Shown: piece after piece, positions 43,964-54,704 of the stretch | How the letters are laid out: each line of letters begins with the position of its first letter | Position numbering within the stretch: the first letter of the stretch is position 1 | DNA from: Pseudopyrenochaeta lycopersici | Taxonomy: Eukaryota > Ascomycota > Dothideomycetes > Pleosporales > Pseudopyrenochaetaceae | Length of the DNA: 59,658 nucleotides | Direction of reading: 5' to 3' | Assembly (NCBI GenBank): GCA_003313425.1 | Contig: NHZP01000115.1 | Location: forward strand, 1 to 59,658 | Notes under the pieces: generated by a model | Database searches by the model: none | Told to the model about the DNA's origin: nothing | Seen by the model: only the letters and a program-made list of their open reading frames with translations | Program-made: the position numbers and the translations under genes

Positions 43964-45001
43964 ATGGCGGATGCCGCAGGAAGAATCACCACACTCGAGG
44001 TTCGCTGCCCTTGCGGTAAAAGTTTCGAGAATGCGGAGACGTACATTCGACATAAGTCGTTCTGCGGAACCCATCGGAAGGAAGAGAATGCCATATATAC
44101 AACTCCAAGCTCTATTCGAAGGTTAACCACTGTTACAGCTAAAGCTTCAATTTCAGCTTCATCACCAAAGCCTGTAATCTGTTGGTGTGGCAGAATGTTC
44201 AAAAATCACCATGCGCTTCGAAAACACAGATGTTACTGTGCACTGCACAAGCAGACGAATGCGGATTCGAATTCTTCGAATCTACCCCAAGTCTTGGAGT
44301 TAATCTCGGGTGGGGCCTTGGTATCAACGGCAGGGGAGCGTCGCATTCCACCTACTGAATTTACGGCGAAGAAAATTCAGTGTCCTTGTGGACAGAGCTT
44401 TACGAACGAGAACGCGCTGAACAAGCATCTAAGATATTCGAAAACTCACCGGGCAGGAAAGCCTGGGTCTGCGTCTCCGTCTAAAGCCGAAATGCCGGGC
44501 TCAGTGCCGTTCACGGCTCCACATTCACCTCCAACTTCGATTCCTCCAGCTTCGGGCCCAGTACCAGGCACTATCCCATATTCAGTGCTCTCACTAGTCT
44601 CACTCTTCCCTTGTACCTGCGGTCATGTCTTCGAGACCCAACGAGTCCTGGACCTGCATAAGCGCGACTCTTTATTCCACAAGCGACAAGCTGACGAGTC
44701 TCTGACTCGATACGAGCAACGGGACAACTCCCTAGCCTCTTCCTTCGCTTCTCTAAATCTGTCGTCAGTGTCGACTCGGGTCACACCTTCAGTAGCCAGG
44801 TTTTCCTGTATGTGTGGTCGTATATTCACCAATCAGAAAGCGCTCGAACAGCATAAGCGGGATGCTAGACGACATGTGTGGCAGGAAAAAGGAGAAAGGA
44901 GAGAGGAGATATTCAAGACACCTCGACCGCAGTATCAAGAAGACGAGTACTTGCGAGATATAGCCGCGGTTCTCGCACGGCAGTATTGTGGTGGAGAATA
45001 G
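43964..45001 (+). CDS. protein with five C-X-C type zinc fingers
   Basis: Single exon, 345 aa, starting MADAAGRITTLEV in a Kozak-like context (GAAATGG). Five similar modules: CPCGKSFENAETYIRH...H, CWCGRMFKNHHALRKH...H, CPCGQSFTNENALNKH...H, CTCGHVFETQRVLDLH...H and CMCGRIFTNQKALEQH...H. In each, the first two cysteines are separated by one residue rather than two to four, while the F, L and H spacing is like C2H2 fingers. Linkers between fingers 3 and 4 are Pro/Ser-rich. Probably nucleic-acid or protein binding. No stops or frameshifts, despite lying between two transposon relics. Confidence 0.75.
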   Translation: MADAAGRITTLEVRCPCGKSFENAETYIRHKSFCGTHRKEENAIYTTPSSIRRLTTVTAKASISASSPKPVICWCGRMFKNHHALRKHRCYCALHKQTNADSNSSNLPQVLELISGGALVSTAGERRIPPTEFTAKKIQCPCGQSFTNENALNKHLRYSKTHRAGKPGSASPSKAEMPGSVPFTAPHSPPTSIPPASGPVPGTIPYSVLSLVSLFPCTCGHVFETQRVLDLHKRDSLFHKRQADESLTRYEQRDNSLASSFASLNLSSVSTRVTPSVARFSCMCGRIFTNQKALEQHKRDARRHVWQEKGERREEIFKTPRPQYQEDEYLRDIAAVLARQYCGGE

Positions 45002-45344
45002 TAGAGAAAGGCGGCCGAAGAGGTGCGGGCCTACAGATGGTATGCACCACGCAACTAGCGCCATGACACTCCGATACAACAGAGAACGACTTGAGGAGCG
45101 GAAAGTAGGCGTTTCTGAGCGTATTCTATGACTGAAGAAGGCAGGCAACGCAGTCTTATTAGGAACCTAGTCCTTGCCAGCAACGGCGTTGCGATTGGCA
45201 AGAAGACAGAGCGCTAGCTCGTATCCTGGATCAGGTGGTGAGGCGTCAAAGCAATGTATGTCATATCCAGGGACATGCTCGAACTCAGTGTACGCGCAGA
45301 ATCGCCGCAGATAGACTAGCTTATCTATTTTTTAACTATTACAG

Positions 45345-45384
45345 TCTTCTTCTTCTTCTTCTTCTTCTTCTTCTTCTTCTTCTT
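45345..45384 (+). repeat. (TCT)13 microsatellite
   Basis: About 40 bp of perfect TCT/CTT repeat, pyrimidine on the plus strand. Surrounding sequence 45002-45486 has no gene. Confidence 0.95.
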
Positions 45385-45486
45385 GTTTCATTTACCCTGA
45401 CCTCTCCCGTGGGATATGCAGGCTACCACTACTAAAATATATCCTTCCACAACTATTTTACAGCCTACTGCTACATGCACGACATT

Positions 45487-46080
45487 TTAGCCCCGTTGTG
45501 GCCTATGATGGTCACCTTGCCTACGACCCCTGTTCTGGGGCCGCTCTGGAGCCCTTGATGTAAATCTTTTAGACGCTTCCGCTAAGTCCAGTACCGCGTC
45601 TAGGACGCTGTTCTTGCTTGTCCATCCTTTCACCCGTCCCTGGGGTTTCCTCCCAGCATTTCTGCGGTGCTGCTAAATGCCTCTCCTATCTTGCTCCGGA
45701 GCTGCTGCCTGATCTCTCTCAGTTTCGGGCAATCCACCAGCACATATACTACCGTTTCTCTCGCTCCACATTCGCACTTGTCTTCCTCACTGAAGCGTAA
45801 GATTCGGGCATGTGTGGCTAGCCATGAGTGTCCGGTCCTGAGTTGTGTTAGTAGATATGCTCGGTGTCTCTGCCGAGAACCGTATAGCATCTGCGTGCGC
45901 TTAGATGGGAGTTCATTGTCTATTCCACGAAGGTGTTTGCCCTTGTGTGAAGCTTGTCATTCTGCTTTCCATTCCTCTTGCAATTTCTCCCTGTGCAGAG
46001 ATGTACAGTCGCTAGCGAATTCGGCTCCACCCTGGCACGCAGCTGCAACAGCGTTTGGCGCCTCATGGACCACAATATGA
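45487..46080 (-). mobile_element. LINE ORF2 3' end
   Basis: Reads (5' to 3' on the minus strand) REKLQEEWKAE, a TGA in place of a Trp codon, KGKHLRGIDNELPSKRTQML, YGSRQRHRAYLLTQLRTGHS, KCECGARETVVYVLVDCPKL and a final part ending with a TAA at 45487-45489. This is the C-terminal region and CCHC-like motif of fungal non-LTR elements. The 5' part of the element is absent. Confidence 0.7.
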
Positions 46081-46771
46081 TGATCCGCTAAAGAGACTCA
46101 CCCTAGTGACAAAAAGAATAGAGTTTGATGAGACTGTCTGAACAAAATGACCCCTTGATGGTTATCGAGGTGGTCAAGAGCCAAGAGAAAGACAAAGCCG
46201 TTATTCAAAGCTCTGTCATTGTCGACCAATTTGTTGACAGGTCAAGAAAGTACGGTGATATCTGATCGGAGAGACCGAAATTCTAGACTTTCGGTGAGAC
46301 CGAGAATATTGGATTGACCGTCGGCCAGACCGAAGTGCTGAAGTTGAGGCCGTAGATATAAAGGAGCAGGTTGCGCTCTGTAGAAGTGAGAGAGATTACT
46401 CAAAAATAGAGATAATACATAGTCTACTGAGAATTGCATCACATGTGCCACGTATTTGAGTACTCATACCAATACAATTGACGCCTATTATATCGATCGT
46501 CTTACTCGGTGTAGTACTCACATGCTCCAACCTCGAAGGAGCAGTGGTCCATTGTTTGCAATGGGCTACCTTTTTTTCTTTTTCTTGCCAAGGGTTGGAG
46601 ATGATACACCCCGCCCATCGCTAGCGGTCGGAGCTATCTCGGGATAAGCCCAATCATCCTCGTGTGACAGAACTTCCTCCAGCGGTGAAAGCCATTCTGG
46701 GGATAATTGCGAAGATTCCTGCCTGCGGGGATTCTTAGCTGGTTCGTTGGTTATGGGTTTTGAAGCGAAAA
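46081..46771. other. intergenic region
   Basis: Short direct repeats of the type GAGACCGA/CAGACCGA occur at about 46270-46335. No gene supported. Confidence 0.4.
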
Positions 46772-49101
46772 CTATAGTGTTTCGTTAGTGCCTAAGAGAT
46801 TCAGATCACGAGCGACTGCACCTGCTGTAGATACATCATGGGGTCGCTTCCCCTCCGGCCCAATTGTTCCAGATGTCAAATCTTGAAGCACAGCAGGCTC
46901 TAGTTATGTCAATGTGCATGGTCCCATATAGAAATTTACCGTTATTCTCATACCTTTAAGAGCCAATGGGTACTCTTGGATGCTTTGTAAGGCCCTCAGC
47001 CCGTCTTCTAGGATCTTGAGCTTTTCATTACATCGCGTTCTCTCCACTGAGGACTATTCCTCTTCGGAAGCCAACGCGGTCACGGTCTCATCATCGATGT
47101 CAATTATGTCAGCCGGGCAGAACAAGGTCGGCAGTTTCTGGACCAAGCACGCCTCAACAGCGAGGACGCTGAAATCATCGATAATCTTCTTGAGGGCCAC
47201 CTATTCTCTTCTAAGATCAGAAAGCAATGGAAGGCAATTTTGCTTACCTTGTAGTAGGCTTCCATAAAATCTGTGGCAGTGGAACTAGCATAATTGTTCA
47301 TGTCCGCTTCGGTCTTGTTGACAAGTGTATTAATCAATACGTTGACATTGATACCAATGTTGACCACACCAACGGCAGTATAGTCTCCGCCGAGAACTTT
47401 CTCCAGAGACTTCTTGACATCACGCGCCCGGCGCTTTCCTTGCGCTTTCTGGACATTCTCGGTAAGGTAATGATTATATGTGATAGGATGACCGGTATCA
47501 TGTGGTTCGAGTAATTCCTTCACCTTGTTTCGGAGTTCGATAGTCAGGCTCTCCAATCTTGCGAAGACAAAGCGTTTCAACAGTCCTTCCAGCGTGGATC
47601 GAGTAGAGACGCAGGCCAATGCTGCTCGTGCTACATAGTACGCAGCACGAACGACAATGTCCACGTGTTCTTGAACCAGCTTCGCCCAGGGCCCACGCTG
47701 CTCATAAAATAACTGTCCAACAATGAGCGGATCGAATGTTCCTGGTAGCTCCCTGCCCCCACTGCGTTCCAGAAGTTTTTTGACCTTCGAAATATAGTCT
47801 GAGCGGGAGATCTCGCGAGGAAGCTTTGCAGGACCTTCGTCGATAATAGTATATGTGTGACCGTCCTTACGCATTATCTCTGCAAAATCTGTCAATGTGT
47901 TTTGAAGAACAGCTCTCAGACGCCTTTGGTAGCCTTCAATTGAAGAGGTATCTCCAAAAAAAGGATCTGAGTATTGACCATCAATCGCAGCCTTGATCAA
48001 GGTACTGAATGAATGGCTTATATGCAAGAGATATCGCCGTTGCTCTTGTACGGTGGCCCTGGATGCACCCAATGCGTCTAGTTTCTTCGTACACTCTTGA
48101 ATACCATCTTGAATTTGGGTGAGCACGTCAGGCAGCTGCACTATAATGTGATCTTTGAGGATTTTGCTGAGTCTTGGTTTCAATGTGTGAACCCCAACTT
48201 GAGCAGGTGTTAGCGATCTCCACATCCCGGAGGCAAAGAATTGGGCTTCAGCATTGTTGCGATCCTGTGCAGACGAGTTTCTTGAGGAGTAATCCCGGTT
48301 ACGAAGAACGTGCCAACCAAGCCGAAACTTGACATCCTTGTTCTGGACAAGTTCTAAGTAGAAACGCTCGCTGTCGGAGCCCTTGTCTAAAGTATCTGGC
48401 TTGGTAACCAAACCAAGGGTACGCATACCCTTGGGGTCGATTTCCCTTGCGTACCTAGTGATCGATTAGTTATTGAAGTCGTTCTTTGCAGATACAACGG
48501 CAAGTATAATGCTCCGTGGACTTTCCATGTAGGGAAGGACAAGAGATTTGACTGTCTCGCTATCTGCATCGGATTGGGAACGACTACCGGCTTGAAACAA
48601 ACCAGGGAGGTCAACAAGGGTAAGATGTGGTTGCTCGGGGCCAGATAACTCCAACCGAAGGATATCCGAGCTGAAGACCTTAGTGCTATCATTGATTCCC
48701 ATTGCATCTTTCGCCGACTCGATGATCCCACCAAGATCAAGATCGTCCGCGAGAAGCGAGACAAAGAAGTTCAGCAGTTTCTCTAGTTCATTCTCGGAAC
48801 GTTGTACTTGAGGATCTGGAACAATGCGTATTTTGATGGGCGCAACTGGGCCCCGCCGAAGAATTAATTCAGTTACGAATCTAGTACACAATTTGTCTTT
48901 GCTCGGAAACCTCACTCCTGAGACCGCTTCAAGGACCGAGCTTTTGCCAGATGATTGTTCGCCACATACAATGATCTCCGGTAGATCGATGTAACGACTG
49001 ATTCCATGTGAGCGAAGATTGTCCATAATGTCTAAAAGGTTTCTTGTGTCATTGGTCTGGAGAGATATGCTTGCGCCTTTGAGCGAACCGCCTTCAGCCA
49101 T
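46772..49101 (-). pseudogene. dynamin-like GTPase gene with two premature stops
   Basis: Three exons fit: 49101-47248, 47200-46954 and 46899-46772 (introns GTAAGC...AATAG and GTATGA...AACTAG), about 742 codons. The GTPase domain has GEQSSGKS (47-54), LVDLPGLF (DLPG 165-168) and TKPD (233-236), then middle and effector-domain helices (ELRNKVKELLEPHDTGHPIT). Codon 212 is TAA (plus 48466-48468) exactly where family members have Gln or similar between AKNDF and ITRYAREIDP. A TAG at 47054-47056 lies in the effector domain before SSVERTRCNEKLKILE. Both are explained by CAA/CAG to TAA/TAG. Intact homologues act in membrane scission; this reading makes the gene dead unless the stops are sequence errors or are read through. 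Confidence 0.85.
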
Positions 49102-49678
49102 ATTGACGTAAGTGATCGCGAGACCAACGCTTCAAGCAAGAACAAGATGCGAATCCGCGAGGATGGTGGTGATCTTAGCAGGAGACAGGTAGAGATTATA
49201 GCTAAACCTCTGCCTTTTTAAGACGCCTAAGCCATGTTTGCCTGGCTAGGGTCTCGTCCCGGCGTTTTCGAACACCTCCGCATGTGTAAGCCTATGAGCT
49301 CCTTTCCCTCTTCGGATGTTAGTCTTGCATCATCTTATGCGCCCCCTTCATACTCGGTCCATTGTACCAGCCAACCATCGATTTTCTCTGCATAATGTTG
49401 AGATGGTGGAGCAGTGAATTGCGTCATCTTTACAGTAGTACTGCTCCTCGGGCGTGTTGAGATTCGTCCATCTTTGTACAGCCGACGCCGATAGCCCCCG
49501 GTTCAGTTCTTGGCATGCTCCCGATGTGAGACGAGGGAAATGAACGGTAAAGGTTCTCGGCCATGCCATATGAATCGCTTCTCTATGGCGAATTTTAATT
49601 TCCTCACTTTATTTGTGCGAAAAACCCTTGCGCAGTAAAGCCATCCATGCTTGAGAAGGTTGTCTAATTTCCTGGAAA
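49102..49678. other. intergenic region
   Basis: Promoter side of the dynamin-like gene. No gene supported. Confidence 0.4.
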
Positions 49679-49939
49679 GTGAACACGATAAGTTATGCTT
49701 CTTTGAAGAGTATTGTATGCAAACAGCACTGCACAGCTGTTGTTAATCTTGACAAGCATCTATGGGAACAGCATTTAACACCCATTACACTCCATAGACA
49801 GGTTATCGAGCGATTCAACCGCTTCCCCACTGTTGAACCGTGTGCAATCAAGCTCCCAAAGCAGCTGATAGAGGTGATTGAAGAGCTAGGCTTGCCGCTG
49901 GGTGGGTTCATCTGTAGGCCTGCGGAACTATTACTATAA
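49679..49939 (+). pseudogene. zinc-finger fragment resembling a fungal DUF3505-type domain
   Basis: Frame reads VCKQHCTAVVNLDKHLWEQH, then VIERFNRFP, IKLPKQLIEVIEELGLPLGG and FICR. The C...C...H...H layout, followed by a Leu/Pro-rich part and a Gly-Phe-x-Cys end, resembles the domain found near RecQ-like and other mobile-associated fungal proteins, from memory only. No ATG opens the frame and nothing continues it, so it looks like a fragment. Confidence 0.35.
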
Positions 49940-50996
49940 ACATTAACTTTCTACGGACCCATAGTAAAAAACCTCACAAGCAAACGTAGACAAGCGAGAA
50001 GAGTTTATTATATAATTCTGTGAAAGTACAGACGCTTTTCCGTAAAGGGGTTGCAGAAATATTTCATTGGCTGCGAGGCTGGACCCCGTCCTTTCTCGCC
50101 TTTCCGTTCGAGCTTTTCCAACGCAAGCAGACAAGGCGGAGGTATTACTCGATCCATGAGCGTTTTCTGTGTTACATTTTCAGGGTTTGGGCCTTGTCGC
50201 GAAACCTACCTCCAGGCGAATCACACGTAACGGGCTTGACCCAAGATTTTGCGCAGGAACAGCCTGTTCGCATTACTGCTTCCGGTCTTAGACCATAACC
50301 TACCCCTTTCTGCCGCCTGTCTAGGCTTAGCTCGGACTTAGCGCAGTGAGAATGCTCCCAATTGGGATACTATGTCCTCAATGCTCAGTCACATCATAAT
50401 TGCTGCTTACGCTCATCACCCACATCTACATCTACAACACAAAAGCAAGGTCGAGTACCCGCCTAGCTACACGGCGACGGAGGACTTGTGGAAGACCCAT
50501 AGGTGCTTAAGCTGAAGTCTGTTAGAGGCATGCCAAGCAGGAAAGGGACGATGTAACACTTTGGAAGTTTTCCAGGCTCCTACGCCCAAATCCTCAAGAA
50601 CCCGAAGATAAGGACAAATCTGAGTACGAAAGTGAACCTGAGGAGCAGAGGAACAGAGGCTATGTGACGGATAGACAATGCCAGCTTTATACTCGACGAT
50701 CTGGACAGCGAACCAAGCCACTACTATAACATGTAAGTGCTGCGACCAGGCCATTGTAAAGACGGAAAGGTTTGGAAAGGCTTTGCTGCACTAAAAGCGC
50801 TGTAGGAAAGTTTCCAAGTTGACCGTGGAGGAAAATGAAGACCAGTTACAAAGGAAGAAGCGCTGTTTGTTTGCGGTAGCGTGGCAGTCGGAATTTGTAC
50901 CTCGAACTATTCTGGCTAGAACATATGGCAACCAATAAGCAAATCCAATGAATGTAAGATTTCATGCAATGGGCCAGTGCTCAGTATCGACATGTA
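49940..50996. other. intergenic region
   Basis: No supported gene. Confidence 0.4.
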
Positions 50997-52040
50997 CTAG
51001 ACTTGCCTCGCTGAGTCTGCTCGGTAGATAGCATCGCATTCGATCGTCCGAATGGTGTAAGTATTATCCCCGTGAATCACCCCACAGGACACGTCCCAAC
51101 CATACTCGAAGTCGTCGCTTCTCGGGTTCGAAAGCTTAGCACCCGGCATACACTTAGCGTCAACTGTGAAATAACTCGTTTCCATGATAGGTGCCGAATC
51201 CCATCTGCATACGTCGCTCAAACGCCTTTGCAGAGGCTGCTCATTTGTGCCAAAGTTTTTCCTTGGCTGCAACGGTGTTTGAGAGACCTCTGAGCTATCA
51301 AGCGTTACTGGGGTTTGGCTTGCCTTTAACGGTCTTAATGTAGATGTTTTGTTGTTCTGTCCGGAGCCGATGCGAACCTTGGCACAATTCACGTAGGACT
51401 CGTGCTCCCGATTAAGCCAAACCCACACAAATAAGGCGTTTCCCTCTGGAACCCCAAGTGGAACTCCAAAGCCAAAGGTCTGGAATTCTGGGGACCCGTC
51501 GCCTCCACGACGCGGGCAGTTGCCGAAGAACGAGGCTGCAGCTTTCCATGTTAACCCTCGATCTACCGAAAATCCTACTTGGCAGCTGCCACCATCATGG
51601 GTGGAGCCCTGTGCATACGAGGAGTAGGTGTAGTCAGATAACTGGAAGTAAGCCTCCTGACCAGCTGTCCAAACCACCTGTGGCTCTTCCTGATCGAAGA
51701 GATCGAGATGGCCGCGGCAGAGACCTGGATCCAGTAGCGTAGGACCGCCGTCAATATCGCAACATCCCAGGGGAAAGTTTAGTTGTGGATCTGGCCGAGT
51801 AGAAAATGCATTTGCTTCCTTGACGCCACCCAAAGGCCCGGGATACCAGAGCGACCTGGGAGTGTCTTTGTCAGTCAATACAATCTTCGCATTGCTGTTG
51901 CAACTATCATGGAAGATGGGTAGCTGCCATCAAAGTGATCTATGGATGAGTACTTACATGTGCGCATCAGCCATAACCGCCAAAGCAAGAAAGCCTACTG
52001 CTTCCGCAACGCATGCCCGATATCGATTCTTGGTCAACAT
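50997..52040 (-). CDS. AA11-type lytic polysaccharide monooxygenase
   Basis: Two exons, 52040-51958 and 51894-50997, 326 aa. The intron (51895-51957) has GTAAGT and GCAACAG and the phase fits. The signal peptide ends ...LAVMADA and the mature protein would start with His27 (HINAKIVL), the first copper ligand. The second is in GSTHDGGSCQVGFSVDRGLT. GNCPRRGG, ALFVWVWLNREHESYVNCAK follow as in AA11 enzymes, which oxidise chitin. The C-terminal 100 residues have several Cys but no recognised module; X278 is not seen. A second, broken AA11 gene lies at the right edge. Confidence 0.82.
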
Positions 52041-54273
52041 TGACGACAGTAGTATCATCCAGACCTGATGGTCTTTACCTGTGTCTATCTCTATTGATGA
52101 GAAGGAGATTCACTTGCGTTTCTGAGCAGGCAGTTTGGCGCCCTGTCGTGACTCTAGCTTTGAACTGGACGGAGCTCCCGCGATTGGAAACCTGCAATTG
52201 AACATGCACAAGGATGCGACGGCCTAAAATACTTTGCAACAGCTCGCGAATGGGTTGGAGAGCTGATCAGTCATGGGGAAGAGGTCATGATGACGTCTCC
52301 AAGCATTGAGCCAAATTTTCAGGACATCTAGCTTGCATGTCATGATTGCTCATCAGTCACCTTTGCTTATCCAGCAGAACAAGTACGTTTCCACGCTCAT
52401 TAAGTGACCCCGCAATTCTCAGAGGCCGGCTTGTATCAGCTGTGTTTACGCATTTGCTTGGCGTGTACCCAGAGATTGGGTAGGCCAACACGACTGCGTT
52501 CAAATTTCCCATGACAAGAATCGGCGTGTGATACCCCTACAGCAGCATAAGGGAAGCGCTTTGAATGAACGATATTTACCGCTTTAAGTTGAATGAATGG
52601 CTCAGAAGTGTGCTGCATCAAGTACGAGGAAGGACCCCTGAGATACGCAACGAAGCCTTGACGCTTTCGTCCACCCTTGGGCTTTTGTGGAGCAAAATCG
52701 CCAACGACTTCTCGTAGAACTCATATTTCGAAGTCTCCACATTTGAGTAACTTAATCGACTGCAAATTCTGGGATGTGACCGAGTATGATATTTAAGGCT
52801 TGAAAGATCTCGTCTTGAGCATCGAACATTAGATCCGCATGTATGTATTGAGGTCACATTTTGATCAGCTGAGAGAGCTGTCAAGATGGGCGATGAACGC
52901 AGTGGTCATGTGACCGATGCACATGACTAACTAGCGCCACTACTTAGTCTTAGATCCCACCTTGATAATACTACAACTCTTACACCCCCCAAGTTTTGAC
53001 AAGAGCGTCAGATGTCCTGTGAGCTTGGCGCGACGACGGTATTGCGCCGCATTCAGTATTGGGACTCCTTCCCCTTCTCCTGGCCTGTAGGTGACCATGT
53101 ACGCATCCTTTTCTAAGTCAATATCATTCCTGAAAATCAAATTCAACTTGAAATCTATCGCTGAAGAGGAAATTAATCCTCTAAGAGAAGCTGGCCGATT
53201 CTATCCTTGCTTTCTTGCGAATTGGTACTCTCCCTTTACTATCCGCAGCGATAGCGAGGTGTCAGTCGTGATGAAACTTTTCTCCCATGAACGTTGCGAG
53301 TTGTTCACGTTGTCTCGAAGGCAACAACGGGCAGAGGCTGGAAAGAATCTGCACTCATCCAGCCGGGATCTGGGCGCACATGCGCAGAATTTTGATCGAC
53401 TGGCAAAGTCATCCAGTTGAGGACATTTGCTTAGGGTCAGCATTGGCACCCAGAACAGAACGGCAGCGTGTGACTACTGACAGCTGCTTACAGGATGTAA
53501 GATAAGTAATGTCTGGCTAGCAATGAACACTCTGCACGCCTTTACGTAGTCCACATGCATCGATAAGATTCACGTCTGGCGCGGAAGAATTGTCGCTTAA
53601 AGCTTTTTTGGTTGACGCTGGCCTGGGTTTTCGGCTTCGAGAACCAGTTCCTGGCTGCAGCATCTCGTTCAACGCTTCGGATGACCAGGTTGCCCGTCGA
53701 CTGGCAATTGGATGGGTTAATGGTTTGGATTGCTCTTGAAATCCATGACATCCGGGCATGTTGGGACGTAATTATGATGGAGATCATGTTTGGCAGATGG
53801 AAGTGCTCATAAATATTGTCTTAGGAAGTGAGTGATTGATTGGTCCTAATCTGGTAAAGAACAAGCACAAGCAAAAGCGAACGCTACAGTTGGGAACCCA
53901 ACGCCATGACCCCCACCACGGTGGATTGCTTACTCTTCTGCTCATTTTTTGTTGCCCTTTCTTATCCTTGTTCTACGGCTTATTGTGGGGTTGTGCACTG
54001 GTATTCCACAACGTTGCTTTTCCACAATGGTGGATTTCCAATCAACTCTCACCAGGAAATAGTGAAGATGTACAAGCGTTTCAGTAAGTAACAAGGAACT
54101 ATATTTAGGCCCTAGTCTAGCTACCGCCCAAGCATGAGGCTCACCGTATTAGAGCAAAAAACTTAGAAGAACGAGGAGCTCACATTCATCTATATCTAAT
54201 TCTTCGATCTCATCTACCTATTGCCTACGAACCCCTACCGTTGCTTCTAGCCATGATGTCAAGTCTTCTCTAT
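52041..54273. other. intergenic region, 2.2 kb
   Basis: Only short frames with overlapping mirror frames; none has a recognisable domain or intron support. Confidence 0.4.
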
Positions 54274-54704
54274 CTAGCATTCTCCCCAATTAGGATCGAC
54301 ACTATTACGTTAGGGTTAGAAAACCGTCTGAAGGTTCCGCTAAGTGTGACAAGGGGCAAGTGTGCTTACCGGAAGTACCAGTCAGCTACAACATTTTCAC
54401 CACCAAGAGCACACCCATTCATTTCGTTCTTAAGACGCATCTTGCAGTCCTTACTATTCAGTGTTAGGCCGCCACGGCCCTTCCAACCAACCCAGAGTTC
54501 GACCTTGTTCTTGGGCAGCTGAAAACAACGGTATTTGGTCTGGCCTTCGGTGAAGTAGCCAGCTAAGTCATAGTCACAGAGCTTGTCGACCACTGCGTCT
54601 GCGCCATCCATGTTCTGACCATACATGCCGGTCGTCAATTTGTAACATGCGGCTTGGACTATGGTAATCACTGGGGCGATGACGGCGAGGTTGTATAGGC
54701 GCAT
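54274..54704 (-). CDS. small secreted cysteine-rich protein
   Basis: Two exons: 54704-54370 and 54301-54274, 120 aa. The intron (54302-54369) has GTAAGC, a CTAAC branch site and AATAG. The join gives DWYFR then VDPNWGEC and a stop; this in-frame, conserved-looking end is the main support. MRLYNLAVIAPVITIVQA is a signal peptide. The mature part (about 102 aa) has six cysteines (ACYK, KLCDY, YRCFQ, KDCKM, NGCAL, GEC), enough for three disulfides. It resembles a widespread ascomycete family with a LC...G.F pattern and a WYFR.DPN.G.C end, possibly Y3-like glycan-binding proteins. Effector or antimicrobial roles are possible but not shown. Confidence 0.75.

Noticed and set aside
45235..45435. 66-codon frame with a poly-leucine run
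   Set aside because: The leucines come from the TCT/CTT microsatellite.
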